Assembly (NCBI RefSeq): GCF_035918015.1
Contig: NZ_CP109132.1
Coordinates: 1,860,001 to 1,924,000 of the forward strand
DNA from: Streptomyces sp. NBC_01754
Lineage (GTDB): Bacteria; Actinomycetota; Actinomycetes; Streptomycetales; Streptomycetaceae
Length of the DNA: 64,000 bases
Direction: 5' to 3'
The notes under the pieces: generated by a model
Told to the model about the DNA's origin: nothing
What the model saw: the letters and a program-made list of their open reading frames with translations, nothing else
Databases searched by the model: none
Translations under genes and position numbers: made by a program
Shown here: positions 33,124 through 41,523 of the stretch, one piece after another
How positions within the stretch are numbered: position 1 is the stretch's first letter
Layout of the letters: each line of letters starts with the position of its first letter

Positions 33124-33912
33124 CTACGTCGGGCGGGTGCCGAGCACGACCGTGGCGTACAGCTCCTCGGAGACGACCACCCGTGGGAGCAGTCCCCCGG
33201 CGGACATCGCCTCCTCGGCCAGGGCGGCCTGCCGCTCGCTCGTCTCGACCAGCAGGCTGCCGCCCGGGGCCAGCCAGCCGGGCGCCGCGGCCGCCACCCG
33301 GCGCATGACGTCGAGCCCGTCACCGCCTCCGTCGAGCGCCACCCGTGGCTCGTGGACGCGAGCTTCGGCGGGGAGCAGTTCGACGTCGTCCGTGGGGACG
33401 TACGGCACGTTGGCGAGCAGGACGTCCACACGTCCCCGCAGGGAGACGGGCAGCGGTGCGAAGAGGTCGCCCTCGTACACCTCCCCCAGGCCGGCCAGGT
33501 TGCGCCGGGCGTAGCGGACGGCGGCGGGATCGACGTCGGCGGCGTGCAGTTCGACGGTGGGCAGGCTGGCGGCGAGTGCCGCGCCGAGTGCCCCGGAACC
33601 GCAGCACAGGTCGACGACGACCGGCCGGTCCGGTGCCGTCTGCGCGGCCTGCCGGACGAGGAACTCGGTGCGCCGGCGGGGCACGAAGACCCCGGGGCCG
33701 ACGGCGACCCGGAGTCCGCAGAACTCGGCCCAGCCCAGGACGTGTTCGAGCGGCAGCCCGTCGACACGGCGGTCCACCATGGCGGCGAGGTGCGCGGGCC
33801 CGGTGGCGGTACGGAGCAGCAGGGCCGCCTCGTCCTCGGCGAAGACGCAGCCGGCGGCACGGAGCCTGGTGACGACCGAGGGGGCGGTGAGGGGTGACGC
33901 GGATGACGGCAT
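33124..33912 (-). CDS. PrmC/HemK-related N5-glutamine methyltransferase-like protein
   Basis: A 262-residue S-adenosylmethionine-dependent methyltransferase. Motif I is VVDLCCGSGALGAAL, and the catalytic NPPY loop of PrmC is changed to NVPY (LLANVPYVPTDDVELLP). This actinobacterial subgroup is related to, but distinct from, the true release-factor methylase, so its substrate protein is uncertain. The N-terminal helical substrate-recognition domain (about 1-75) is retained. The ATG at 33912 is preceded by a leader containing a strong ribosome-binding-site-like element in a hairpin. It converges on the PPOX gene. Confidence 0.85.
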   Translation of the reverse strand: MPSSASPLTAPSVVTRLRAAGCVFAEDEAALLLRTATGPAHLAAMVDRRVDGLPLEHVLGWAEFCGLRVAVGPGVFVPRRRTEFLVRQAAQTAPDRPVVVDLCCGSGALGAALAASLPTVELHAADVDPAAVRYARRNLAGLGEVYEGDLFAPLPVSLRGRVDVLLANVPYVPTDDVELLPAEARVHEPRVALDGGGDGLDVMRRVAAAAPGWLAPGGSLLVETSERQAALAEEAMSAGGLLPRVVVSEELYATVVLGTRPT

Positions 33913-33984
33913 GTGCGGAGCCTTTCGGTGAACCGATGGGCGCTCCGCGGTCGTTCAGGCCCGATGGGCCACGCGACGGCTGGG

Positions 33985-34029
33985 GGTGAGCACCCGGCCT
34001 GCTACAGCGGTAAATGGGTCTCACCTCCT
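33985..34029 (-). other. Hairpin leader with a ribosome-binding-site-like core
   Basis: In minus sense, AGGAGGT (complement of 34023-34029) runs into GGTGAGACCC, which can pair with GGGTGCTCACC about 20 bases later (plus-strand arms 33985-33995 and 34016-34025, one bulge). It lies 75-115 bases upstream of the methyltransferase start. No convincing start codon follows at the right spacing, so it may be a leader peptide or a structural element. The rest of 33913-34145 shows nothing recognisable. Confidence 0.3.
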
Positions 34030-34145
34030 GAGGTCGGTCCCGGTCCGGGAGGCGTCACCCTACCCGAATCGGCACGCCGGCCGCAGCCGCCGTCCGCTCC
34101 GTCCCCGCCCTCCCCCGTCTCCGTCCCTCACCGCACGGCGCGCTT

Positions 34146-34250
34146 CGGCGTACCTGGTCCGGGACATGACCGGGACCAGGTACGCCGATGCCCCGCACGC
34201 CGTGGTCCCGGACCGCCCGAGGGGGTCCGGGACCACGGCGTGCGGGGCAT
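34146..34250. terminator. Two abutting perfect terminator hairpins
   Basis: Hairpin A has 15-bp perfect arms (34146-34160 and 34173-34187, 12-base loop). Hairpin B has 27-bp perfect arms (34188-34214 and 34224-34250, nine-base loop) and begins at the very next base. Hairpin B is 22 bases past the stop of the MFS gene, so both serve to end its transcript on the minus strand. Confidence 0.85.
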
Positions 34251-34272
34251 GGCCCGCGATGTCACATCAGCG

Positions 34273-35811
34273 TCAGAGGTCCACGCTGTCACGCAGCTTG
34301 GTCGGTGTGAGGAACAGCGACGCGACGACACCGATCACCGCGATACCGGCCGAGATCAGGAAGATGTGGCCGGTCGCGTCACCGTACGCGGCGCGCACCA
34401 CTTCCTGGATCTCCGGCGGCATGGCGGCGATGTTCAGCGTCGAACCGCTCGAGGAGGAGGAGGCCGGGTCGATGCCCAGCTCCGCCAGACCGGCGGTGAT
34501 CTTGGTGGCGACCTGGTTGGCGAGCACCGCGCCCAGCACGGAGACACCGATGGTGCCACCGAGCGAGCGGAAGAAGGTGATCGCACCGCTGGCGGCGCCG
34601 AGTTCGCTGAGCGGAACCGTGTTCTGAAGGACGAGCACGAGGTTCTGCATCGACATACCGACACCGATACCGACGGCCAGCATGCCCAGCGACACGATGA
34701 CCAGGGAGGTCTCGTGGTCGATCGTGGACAGACCCAGGAAGCCGAGGGTGAGCACGACGACGCCGGTGATGATGTAGGGCTTGACCTTGCCGGTCTTGGA
34801 GACGAGCCGTCCCGCGACCGTGGAGGAGATGAGCACGCCGAGCATCAGCGGGATCGTGAGCAGGCCGGCCTCGGTCGGCGTGTTGCCGCGGCCGATCTGG
34901 AAGTACTGGCCGAGGAAGACCGCTCCGCCGAACATCGCCATGCCCACCGCGAGGCTGGCGACGATGGCCAGGGCGGGGTCACGGCGGCGTACGACGTGGA
35001 GCGGGACCACCGGCTCCTTGACCCGCGCTTCGACGATGACGGCCACCACGAGGATCAGGACGCTCGCGCCGACCATGACGCCGGTCTGCCAGGACATCCA
35101 GTCGAAGTTGTTGCCCACGAAGGTGACCCAGAGCAGCAGCAGGCTGACACCGCCGGCGATGAGGGAGGCGCCCAGGTAGTCGACGCGGACGTCCGGGCGG
35201 CGGATCTCGGTCAGATGCAGGGTGCGGGTCAGCATGAAGAACGCGACGACGGTGAACGGGATGGCGATGAAGAAGCACCAGCGCCAGCCGAGCCACGAGG
35301 TGTCGGTGATGAACCCGCCGAGCAGCGGCCCGCCGACGGTGGCGACGGCCATGACACCGCCGAGGTAACCGTTGTAGCGGCCCCGCTCCTTGGGGCTGAT
35401 CATCGCGGCGATGATCACCTGGACGAGCACCTGGAGCGCACCCATGCCGAGGCCCTGGATGACGCGGAAGGCGATGAGCTGTCCGGTGGACTGGGCGAAG
35501 CCGCAGGCGATGGACGAGACGACGAACAGGCCGATGGATATCTGGAGCAGCAGCTTCTTGCTGAACAGGTCGGCCAGCTTGCCCCAGATCGGGGTGGAGG
35601 CCGTGGAGGCCAGCAGGGTCGCGGTGACGACCCACGTGTACTGCGACTGTGTGCCGTTGAGCGACCCGATGATCTGCGGGAGGGCAACGGAGACCACCGT
35701 GCTGCTGATCATCGCCACGAACAGCACGATGAGCAGCCCGCTCAGAGCCCGCATCACGTGGCGATGGTCCATGGGCGCGGCCTCGGCGGGCACGGTCGTT
35801 TGTGCGCTCAC
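34273..35811 (-). CDS. MFS multidrug exporter, EmrB/QacA (DHA2, 14-helix) type
   Basis: A 512-residue proton-coupled drug exporter with 14 predicted membrane helices. The first-loop motif A is represented by WGKLADLFSKKLLLQ and motif C-like sequence by VGGPLLGGFI. Ser/Gly-rich residues lie in the last extracellular loop (ASSSSSGSTL). The GTG at 35811 has GGAGG upstream; an ATG 14 codons downstream is an alternative, and upstream reading gives an implausible tail. It is divergent from the TetR gene at 35921, with TGCGCA-containing dyads between, forming a standard efflux-pump/repressor module. Confidence 0.92.
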   Translation of the reverse strand: MSAQTTVPAEAAPMDHRHVMRALSGLLIVLFVAMISSTVVSVALPQIIGSLNGTQSQYTWVVTATLLASTASTPIWGKLADLFSKKLLLQISIGLFVVSSIACGFAQSTGQLIAFRVIQGLGMGALQVLVQVIIAAMISPKERGRYNGYLGGVMAVATVGGPLLGGFITDTSWLGWRWCFFIAIPFTVVAFFMLTRTLHLTEIRRPDVRVDYLGASLIAGGVSLLLLWVTFVGNNFDWMSWQTGVMVGASVLILVVAVIVEARVKEPVVPLHVVRRRDPALAIVASLAVGMAMFGGAVFLGQYFQIGRGNTPTEAGLLTIPLMLGVLISSTVAGRLVSKTGKVKPYIITGVVVLTLGFLGLSTIDHETSLVIVSLGMLAVGIGVGMSMQNLVLVLQNTVPLSELGAASGAITFFRSLGGTIGVSVLGAVLANQVATKITAGLAELGIDPASSSSSGSTLNIAAMPPEIQEVVRAAYGDATGHIFLISAGIAVIGVVASLFLTPTKLRDSVDL

Positions 35812-35920
35812 GCGCAACCTCCGGAAGATTCGAACAGGCATAGGGAAGGCTTCACTGTACATGCGCAGTGGGAAATATTGCACATTGCGCAATCTTTACC
35901 GTCGTGTGGACAATGGAGGC
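35812..35920. promoter_or_regulatory. Divergent efflux/TetR control region
   Basis: It contains a perfect 10-bp palindrome ATTGCGCAAT (35884-35893) and a second TGCGCA inside CATGCGCAG about 27 bases to its left, with TATTGCAC between. This AT-rich stretch fits overlapping divergent promoters under the TetR at 35921. Confidence 0.5.
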
Positions 35921-36511
35921 ATGGAAAGCCCTGTGGGACTGCGCGAACGCAAGAAGGCGGCCACCCGCCGGGCCGTGCACGAGGCGACGCTGCGCCTGAC
36001 GGTCGAGCACGGACTGGACCATGTGACGGTGGAGGCGATCGCCGATGCCGCCGGCATCTCCCGCAGGACCTTCTCCAACTACTTCATCGACAAGGAGGAC
36101 GCCCTCCTCTACGGCGAGGAGCAGCACATAAGGGTCCTCGTCCAGTCGGTCCGCGGCCGGCCCGCCGAGGAGCCGGCCTGGACCGCCCTGCGGGCCGCGG
36201 TGGCCCAGTTCTCGAACCGCATGGCACCCCCCGAGCGCGAGTGGGCCGTCCGCACCCGGCTGGCGATGCGCCACCCGTCCCTGCTCGCCCGCCAGCTCGC
36301 CAACCACGCGACCCTGGAACGCGACTTGGCCGACGCGGTCGCCGCCCGGCCCGGCCCCGCCGGGACCCCGGTGTGCCCCATGGTCCTGGCCACCGCGTTC
36401 CTCGCCTCGCTGCGGATCGCGATGCGGATGTGGATCGAGGAGGACCTGGCCCGGGGACCGGGTGAGGTGATCGACGAGATCCTGGACCAGATGGGGCAGA
36501 GCTTCGGCTGA
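35921..36511 (+). CDS. TetR-family repressor of the divergent MFS exporter
   Basis: A 196-residue TetR regulator. The helix-turn-helix lies at about residues 27-55 (VTVEAIADAAGISRRTFSNYF). The ATG at 35921 is preceded by TGGAGG and matches the family start (MESPVGLRERKKAATRRAVHE). Divergent arrangement with an EmrB-type pump is the usual sign of a drug-responsive repressor. Confidence 0.9.
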   Translation: MESPVGLRERKKAATRRAVHEATLRLTVEHGLDHVTVEAIADAAGISRRTFSNYFIDKEDALLYGEEQHIRVLVQSVRGRPAEEPAWTALRAAVAQFSNRMAPPEREWAVRTRLAMRHPSLLARQLANHATLERDLADAVAARPGPAGTPVCPMVLATAFLASLRIAMRMWIEEDLARGPGEVIDEILDQMGQSFG

Positions 36512-36518
36512 GCGGCCA

Positions 36519-36537
36519 CCGGGGATCGGCGCCCCGG
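36519..36537. terminator. Short hairpin between convergent genes
   Basis: Stem CCGGGG (36519-36524) with CCCCGG (36532-36537) and a seven-base loop, between the TetR and MurJ-type genes. It is weak for a terminator in this GC context. Confidence 0.35.
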
Positions 36538-36539
36538 AC

Positions 36540-38222
36540 TCAGCCCCTCCCCGGCAGGCCCCGCAGCTCCCCGACCTTCATGACCCGGGCCAGCAGGAAG
36601 TAGACGACGGCGAGGGTGACCACCCCGGCGGACAACGCGACCGCGGTGGGCCACGTCCCGTCCCCCAGCGGGGCACACGCACGAGCCGCCGCCCAGCCCA
36701 GTGCCGCCGCCGGGCCCGCGGCGCACAGCAGCTTCCCGTACGTGCGGCGCAGTCCCCCGTCGTCGAGACGGCCCCCCAGCCTCCGGCGCAGCAGGAACAG
36801 GGTGAGGGCGAGGCCGGCCACGTAGGAGAGGGTGTAGGCCCCGGCCATACCGACCACGGCCCAGCGGGCCGGCAGCAGCAGATGGCAGCCGGTGGCCAGG
36901 ACGATGTTCACGACGGCGATCCAGGCGGCCATGAGGAACGGGGTGCGTGTGTCCTCGAAGGCGTAGAAGCCCCGCAGCAGCAGGTACTGCGCGGAGAACG
37001 GGATGAGGCCGAGCCCGAAGGCCTGGAGCATGTACCCCAGCGGGCGGGCCGAAGCGGCGTCGGCCGCCCCGTGCGCGAACAGCAGGGTGGAGATCTGCGT
37101 CCCCAGCGCCAGGAGCAGGAACGCGGCCGGCACGATGACGACTCCGCTGACCCGCAGCGCCCGGGCCAGGTCCGCCCGCAGATCGGGGATACGGCCCTCG
37201 GCGGCGGCCCGGCTCATGCGTGGCAGCAGCGCCGTCACCAGGGACACCGTCACGATCGACTGCGGCAGCATCCAGATGGTCTGCGCGTACGTGTACGCGG
37301 AGTAGCCCGCACCGGCCTGGGGCAGCTCCTGGTCGGCCGCGTTGGCGTAGTTCGTGACGACGGTCAGGGCGACCTGGTTGGCGAGGACGAACAGCAGCGT
37401 CCACTTCGCCGCGTGGGCGCTCCTGCCCAGGCCGGTGCCACGCCAGTCGAACCGGGGCCGGAAGCGGAAGCCCGCCGCCCGCGCGAACGGGATCAGCGCG
37501 AGGGCCTGCACGGCGATCCCCGCCGTCGTCCCGATCCCCAGTAGCCGGACCTGGGTGGCGGTGATGTCCTCCACCCGGTCGGGGACGGTCATCATCCCCA
37601 GGTAGGCGGCGAACATGCCGACCAGCACGACGTTGTTGAGCACCGGCGTCCACATCATCGCGCCGAACTTCTCGCGTGCGTTGAGGACTTGGCCGTAGAT
37701 GGAGAACAGCCCGTAGAAGAAGATCTGCGGCAGCAGGAACCGTGCGAACGTCACCGTCAGCGCGAACGCGTCATGGCTCTCCGGCGTGTCCCGCATGTAG
37801 AGGCCCACGATCTGCGGAGCCGCCCAGACCGCCAGAGCCGTCCCCACGCCCAGCACGCACACCACCAGGGTGACCAGCCGCTGCTCGTAGGCCCGCCCGC
37901 CGTCGGGCTGCGTCGTCCGGGCACGCACCAGCTGCGGTACCAGCACGGCGTTCAGCGCGCCGCCGATCAGCAGCGTGTAGAGGCTGGTCGGCACGGTGTT
38001 GGCGGTGTTGTACGTACTGGCCAGCAGCCCCGTACCGAGGGCCGCGGCCTGGAGTACCTGCCGGATCAGCCCGGTCGCCCGCGACACCACCGTGCCGACC
38101 GCCATCAGCAGCGACGCCCGGCCCGCCCCGCCCTCACCCTTGGCCTTCCCGGACTTCGCCTTCTTCCGGCCTGCGGCATGCCGCCCGCGTGCCCGCTCCT
38201 CCGCCGGCACAGCCTGCGTCAC
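36540..38222 (-). CDS. MurJ/MviN-type lipid flippase
   Basis: A 560-residue polytopic membrane protein with 14 predicted helices, of the MOP superfamily. The N-terminal cytoplasmic tail is basic (Lys/Arg/Gly-rich, about 1-35), then the family signature follows (VSRATGLIRQVLQAAALG, ANTVPTSLYTLLIGGALNA, VPQLVRA). MurJ flips lipid II for peptidoglycan synthesis. Streptomyces carries several homologues, so this may be the main enzyme or an accessory one. The start is a GTG at 38222. It converges on TetR and is isolated from the usual parA/trx/mvn neighbourhood near the origin, which favours an accessory role. Confidence 0.87.
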   Translation of the reverse strand: MTQAVPAEERARGRHAAGRKKAKSGKAKGEGGAGRASLLMAVGTVVSRATGLIRQVLQAAALGTGLLASTYNTANTVPTSLYTLLIGGALNAVLVPQLVRARTTQPDGGRAYEQRLVTLVVCVLGVGTALAVWAAPQIVGLYMRDTPESHDAFALTVTFARFLLPQIFFYGLFSIYGQVLNAREKFGAMMWTPVLNNVVLVGMFAAYLGMMTVPDRVEDITATQVRLLGIGTTAGIAVQALALIPFARAAGFRFRPRFDWRGTGLGRSAHAAKWTLLFVLANQVALTVVTNYANAADQELPQAGAGYSAYTYAQTIWMLPQSIVTVSLVTALLPRMSRAAAEGRIPDLRADLARALRVSGVVIVPAAFLLLALGTQISTLLFAHGAADAASARPLGYMLQAFGLGLIPFSAQYLLLRGFYAFEDTRTPFLMAAWIAVVNIVLATGCHLLLPARWAVVGMAGAYTLSYVAGLALTLFLLRRRLGGRLDDGGLRRTYGKLLCAAGPAAALGWAAARACAPLGDGTWPTAVALSAGVVTLAVVYFLLARVMKVGELRGLPGRG

Positions 38223-38378
38223 GCGTTCGCCCCCTCGATCATGGGGGTCAACTTACGCTGCCCGTAAGGCCGGAGGACAATCGCGGAGGGCCTCCGGGCC
38301 GAGGGAAGCGGACCGGGAAACGCCTTGACGGGCCGGCCGGCTTCCCACGCCTGCGGAAAGCGCCCCCGCCGCGGTGGC

Positions 38379-38909
38379 TCAGCGCGTCCGCCGCGCCGAC
38401 GGCGGGCCCGCCGGACGATCCAACGCGTACACGGTCACAGGGCTGCCGTGCAGTTCGTCCTCACGGCGCGGCGAGAAGCCGAGGCGCTCAGCCACCTTCA
38501 CCGACGACTCGTTGCCGGGGCGCATGAGAGCGGTGAAGTAGTCGGCGTCGAGCGTGGCGAAACCCCGGTCCACGCACGCTCGGGCTGCCTCGGTCGCATA
38601 ACCGTGCCCCCAGTGCTCCGCCTTGAGGGTCCAGCCCAACTCGACTTCGTCGAGCTGCCGCCAGTACTGCAGTCCGCTTCGGCCGATGAACTCGCCGCTC
38701 GACCGAAGCTCCACGGCGCAGAGTCCGTGACCCCGCTCCGCCCACTGCCGCTCGACTTCGGTGAGCCGTTCCCGTGCCTGCCGGACAGAGAAGGCTCCGA
38801 CGAATCGATTGACCCTCGGATCGGCGTGGAGCTCGACGAAGGCGGCGGCGTCCGAGATCCCAAGCGGTCTCAGGAAGAGCCGGTCCGTCTCGATCCCGTG
38901 TCCGAACAC
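38379..38909 (-). CDS. GNAT-family N-acetyltransferase, RimJ/RimL-like
   Basis: A 176-residue acetyl-CoA-dependent acetyltransferase. The start (IETDRLFLRPLGISDAAAF) and the core (ELGWTLKAEHWGHGYATEAA, the acetyl-CoA pyrophosphate loop, and NESSVKVAERLGF) match the RimJ/RimL-like branch, which modifies protein N-termini or small amines. The GTG at 38909 is chosen because AGGAGGAGGACC lies right before it; a longer version starting at 38969 adds 20 residues without homology. Substrate unknown. Confidence 0.85.
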   Translation of the reverse strand: MFGHGIETDRLFLRPLGISDAAAFVELHADPRVNRFVGAFSVRQARERLTEVERQWAERGHGLCAVELRSSGEFIGRSGLQYWRQLDEVELGWTLKAEHWGHGYATEAARACVDRGFATLDADYFTALMRPGNESSVKVAERLGFSPRREDELHGSPVTVYALDRPAGPPSARRTR

Positions 38910-39010
38910 GGTCCTCCTCCTCGCCTTCCGGGGTGCGGCCAAGACGTGTTCCGGGCACCCCCGGGACACGCCCTCGCCCTTCGCCTCCGCCTACCCGACG
39001 ATCGGCCCCC

Positions 39011-39343
39011 TCAGCCGTCCAGCAGCGCCTTCGCGGCCCTGATCACCGGCACGCCCACCTCTCCGACCAGTGCCGCGATACCGGAGACGCGCTGCACCAG
39101 GCCGCGCCGGCGCTCCGGGGACGTCTCCTCGGCGATCGAGTCGGCCGCCGTGTCCACCTCGGCCCGGTCGTTCTCGTCCAGGTGCGGGCGCAGCCTCTCG
39201 ATCTCCCGTAGGAGGGCTTCCACCGCGGGCCCACCCGCCTGCGCACCGACGGTCTTGCCACCGGCAACGATGTCACCGGAACCGGAGTGCTCGGCCTTGC
39301 CGATGCTGCCCGCGCCGTACTGTTCGATGTGGTCGCCGCTCAT
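39011..39343 (-). CDS. Small protein sharing a SIGKA-HSGSG motif with its DUF6232 neighbour
   Basis: A 110-residue protein of unknown function, soluble and mostly helical. Its N-terminus (QYGAGSIGKAEHSGSGDI) repeats the C-terminus of the preceding DUF6232 protein (QYGRGSIGKAQHSGSGNI). A 60-residue acidic/basic helix region (about 45-75: VEALLREIERLRPHLDENDR) and a hydrophobic end (VPVIRAAKALLDG) follow. The ATG overlaps the upstream stop (ATGA), so the two are made together. The shared glycine-rich motif suggests they interact or assemble. Confidence 0.72.
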   Translation of the reverse strand: MSGDHIEQYGAGSIGKAEHSGSGDIVAGGKTVGAQAGGPAVEALLREIERLRPHLDENDRAEVDTAADSIAEETSPERRRGLVQRVSGIAALVGEVGVPVIRAAKALLDG

Positions 39344-39837
39344 GATCCCCCGATGTTCCCGCTGCCACTGTGCTGAGCCTTGCCGATGGAGCCCCTGCCG
39401 TACTGCTGGACGAGGTCGCCCTGCACCGCGTGCGCCACGTTGATGATCGTCTGCGCGACCTCGGGGTTGCCGATCGCCTTGGTGATCTCGTAGACCAGCC
39501 CCTGGATCTCGTCCTGCCGCGTGGACCAGATGGCCTCACGCTGGGTGCCGGAGGTGTTGAGGACCAGTCCGTACAGCGGGGGCCGCTGCAAGGCGACGAC
39601 CAGCCTCCAGATCAGAAGGCCCACCACGACGACGAAGACGATGTTTCCCATCGTGTCGAACACAGCGGCGAAGATGCCGCCCACGATGAACCAGATGAAG
39701 CACCGCAGGATGAAGCTCTTCCACACGGCACCCTGGTCGACAGTCAGTTTCCGCTGACCTACGTGGGAGATGTTGCGCAGTGGGTACGCGTCAGCGCCTA
39801 CCCACAACACACCTTCATTGATTGTTACTTGGGCCAC
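39340..39837 (-). CDS. DUF6232-family membrane protein
   Basis: A 165-residue protein. The N-terminal strand-rich segment (VTINEGVLWVGADAYPLRNI) is the DUF6232 signature, followed by two closely spaced membrane helices (about 40-82: FILRCFIWFIVGGIFAAVF and NIVFVVVVGLLIWRLVV), then a cytoplasmic domain ending in the Gly/Ser-rich motif shared with the next gene. The start is a GTG at 39837 with AGGAGGG further upstream. Function unknown. The region 39838-40090 upstream holds its promoter and nothing else recognisable. Confidence 0.75.
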   Translation of the reverse strand: MAQVTINEGVLWVGADAYPLRNISHVGQRKLTVDQGAVWKSFILRCFIWFIVGGIFAAVFDTMGNIVFVVVVGLLIWRLVVALQRPPLYGLVLNTSGTQREAIWSTRQDEIQGLVYEITKAIGNPEVAQTIINVAHAVQGDLVQQYGRGSIGKAQHSGSGNIGGS

Positions 39838-40090
39838 CTAAGGACCCTCCTGTCCATGACCGGACGTCGAGGTATGGAGCGTAGCGAAGCAGGTGTGCAC
39901 ACGCAGCTGAAATCGGCCTTTCCGGTGGGCCTGACTCTGCGTTGCGGGCCCTTGGTCCCGTCGGCCCGGCGACGAGCACCTCACCTACCTCAGCCGCGAC
40001 GCAGGACGCACGCGGAAGGCCGTGGGCAACCTCTACGAACCCGTCGCTGCGACAACAGACGCCCACAGGTGGCCCAGGGCCGCTGACACA

Positions 40091-40127
40091 GCTCGGGGCC
40101 GACGGTGTCGCACCGTCGGCCCCGAGC
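40091..40127 (-). terminator. Terminator after the glnA2-type gene
   Basis: Perfect 17-bp inverted repeat GCTCGGGGCCGACGGTG (40091-40107) and its complement (40111-40127) around a three-base loop, 35 bases past the stop. Confidence 0.85.
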
Positions 40128-40161
40128 CATGTGCAAGCGCTGCAACAGCGCAGTCCCTCGC

Positions 40162-41523
40162 CTACAGCACCGGCAGCAGGGCCTTCAGTTCGAAGGCCGT
40201 GACCTCGCTGCGGTACTCCTCCCACTCCTGCTTCTTGTTGCGCAGGAAGAAGTCGAAGACGTGCTCGCCCAGCGTCTCGGCGACCAGCTCGCTCTTCTCC
40301 ATCAGCGCGATCGCCTCGCCCAGGTTCTGCGGCAGTGGCTCGATGCCCATCGCGCGGCGCTCCGCGTCGGAGAGGGCCCAGACGTCGTCGTCGGCGCCGG
40401 CCGGGAGTTCGTAGCCCTCCTCGATGCCCTTGAGGCCCGCGGCGAGCAGGACCGCGTACGTCAGGTAGGGGTTGGCGCCGGAGTCGATGGAGCGGACCTC
40501 GACGCGGGCCGAGCCCGTCTTGCCGGGCTTGTACATCGGGACGCGGATCAGCGCGGAACGGTTGTTGTGGCCCCAGCAGATGTACGAGGGGGCCTCACCG
40601 CCGGCGCCCGCGGAGCGGCTGGAGCCGCCCCAGATGCGCTTGTAGGAGTTGACCCACTGGTTGGTGACGGCGGAGATCTCCGCCGCGTGTGTGAGCAGGC
40701 CCGCGATGAAGGAGCGGCCCACCTTGGAGAGCTGGTACTCGGCGCCCGACTCGTAGAAGGCGTTGCGGTCACCCTCGAAGAGGGAGAGGTGCGTGTGCAT
40801 GCCCGAACCCGGGTACTCCGAGAACGGTTTCGGCATGAAGGTGGCCTGCACGCCCTGCTCCAGCGCGACCTGCTTCATGACCAGGCGGAAGGTCATGATG
40901 TTGTCGGCCGTGGAGAGCGCGTCGGCGTACCGCAGGTCGATCTCCTGCTGGCCGGGGGCACCCTCGTGGTGGCTGAACTCGACCGAGATACCCATGAATT
41001 CGAGCATGGTGATCGCCTGCCGGCGGAAGTCCATGCCGACGTTCTGCGGGGTGTGGTCGAAGTAGCCGGAGCTGTCGGCCGGGGTGGGGCGGGAGCCGTC
41101 GACCGGCTTGTTCTTCAGCAGGAAGAACTCGATCTCGGGGTGGGTGTAGAAGGTGAAGCCCAGGTCCGAGGTCTTGGCGAGGATGCGCTTGAGGACGTAG
41201 CGCGGGTCGGCGAAGGACGGCGAGCCGTCCGGCATCAGGATGTCGCAGAACATCCGGGCGGTCCCCGGGGCCTCCGCGCGCCAGGGCAGGATCTGGAACG
41301 TGCCCGGGTCCGGCTTGGCGATCATGTCGGACTCGTACACCCGGGCGAAGCCCTCGATGGCCGAACCGTCGAAGCCGATGCCCTCGTCGAAGGCCTGCTC
41401 CAGCTCGGCGGGGGCCACGGCGACGGACTTGAGATACCCGAGCACATCGGTGAACCACAGCCGTACGAAGCGGATGTCGCGCTCCTCAAGCGTCCTGAGG
41501 ACGAATTCCTGCTGCTTGTCCAT
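40162..41523 (-). CDS. glnA2: Glutamine synthetase-like ligase, GlnA2 type
   Basis: A 453-residue member of the type I glutamine synthetase family. It has the beta-grasp N-terminus (VRLWFTDVLGYLKSV), the metal/substrate motifs (GFDGSAIEGFARVYESDM, YPGSGMHTHLSLFEG, HPEIEFFLLKNK) and the ATP region (ALIRVPMYKPGKTGSARVEVRS). It ligates ammonia or an amine to glutamate. Work on Streptomyces coelicolor assigns GlnA2/GlnA3-type enzymes to gamma-glutamylation of polyamines rather than bulk glutamine synthesis. The GlnE adenylylation tyrosine (NLYDLP in true GlnA) appears as DVWAL here, so AMP control is probably lost. The ATG at 41523 is well supported. Confidence 0.92.
   Translation of the reverse strand: MDKQQEFVLRTLEERDIRFVRLWFTDVLGYLKSVAVAPAELEQAFDEGIGFDGSAIEGFARVYESDMIAKPDPGTFQILPWRAEAPGTARMFCDILMPDGSPSFADPRYVLKRILAKTSDLGFTFYTHPEIEFFLLKNKPVDGSRPTPADSSGYFDHTPQNVGMDFRRQAITMLEFMGISVEFSHHEGAPGQQEIDLRYADALSTADNIMTFRLVMKQVALEQGVQATFMPKPFSEYPGSGMHTHLSLFEGDRNAFYESGAEYQLSKVGRSFIAGLLTHAAEISAVTNQWVNSYKRIWGGSSRSAGAGGEAPSYICWGHNNRSALIRVPMYKPGKTGSARVEVRSIDSGANPYLTYAVLLAAGLKGIEEGYELPAGADDDVWALSDAERRAMGIEPLPQNLGEAIALMEKSELVAETLGEHVFDFFLRNKKQEWEEYRSEVTAFELKALLPVL

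Noticed and set aside
29395..33897. Plus-strand open frame of 1500 codons opposite glnE
   Set aside because: High-GC antisense frame without family motifs. The minus strand carries a full glnE.
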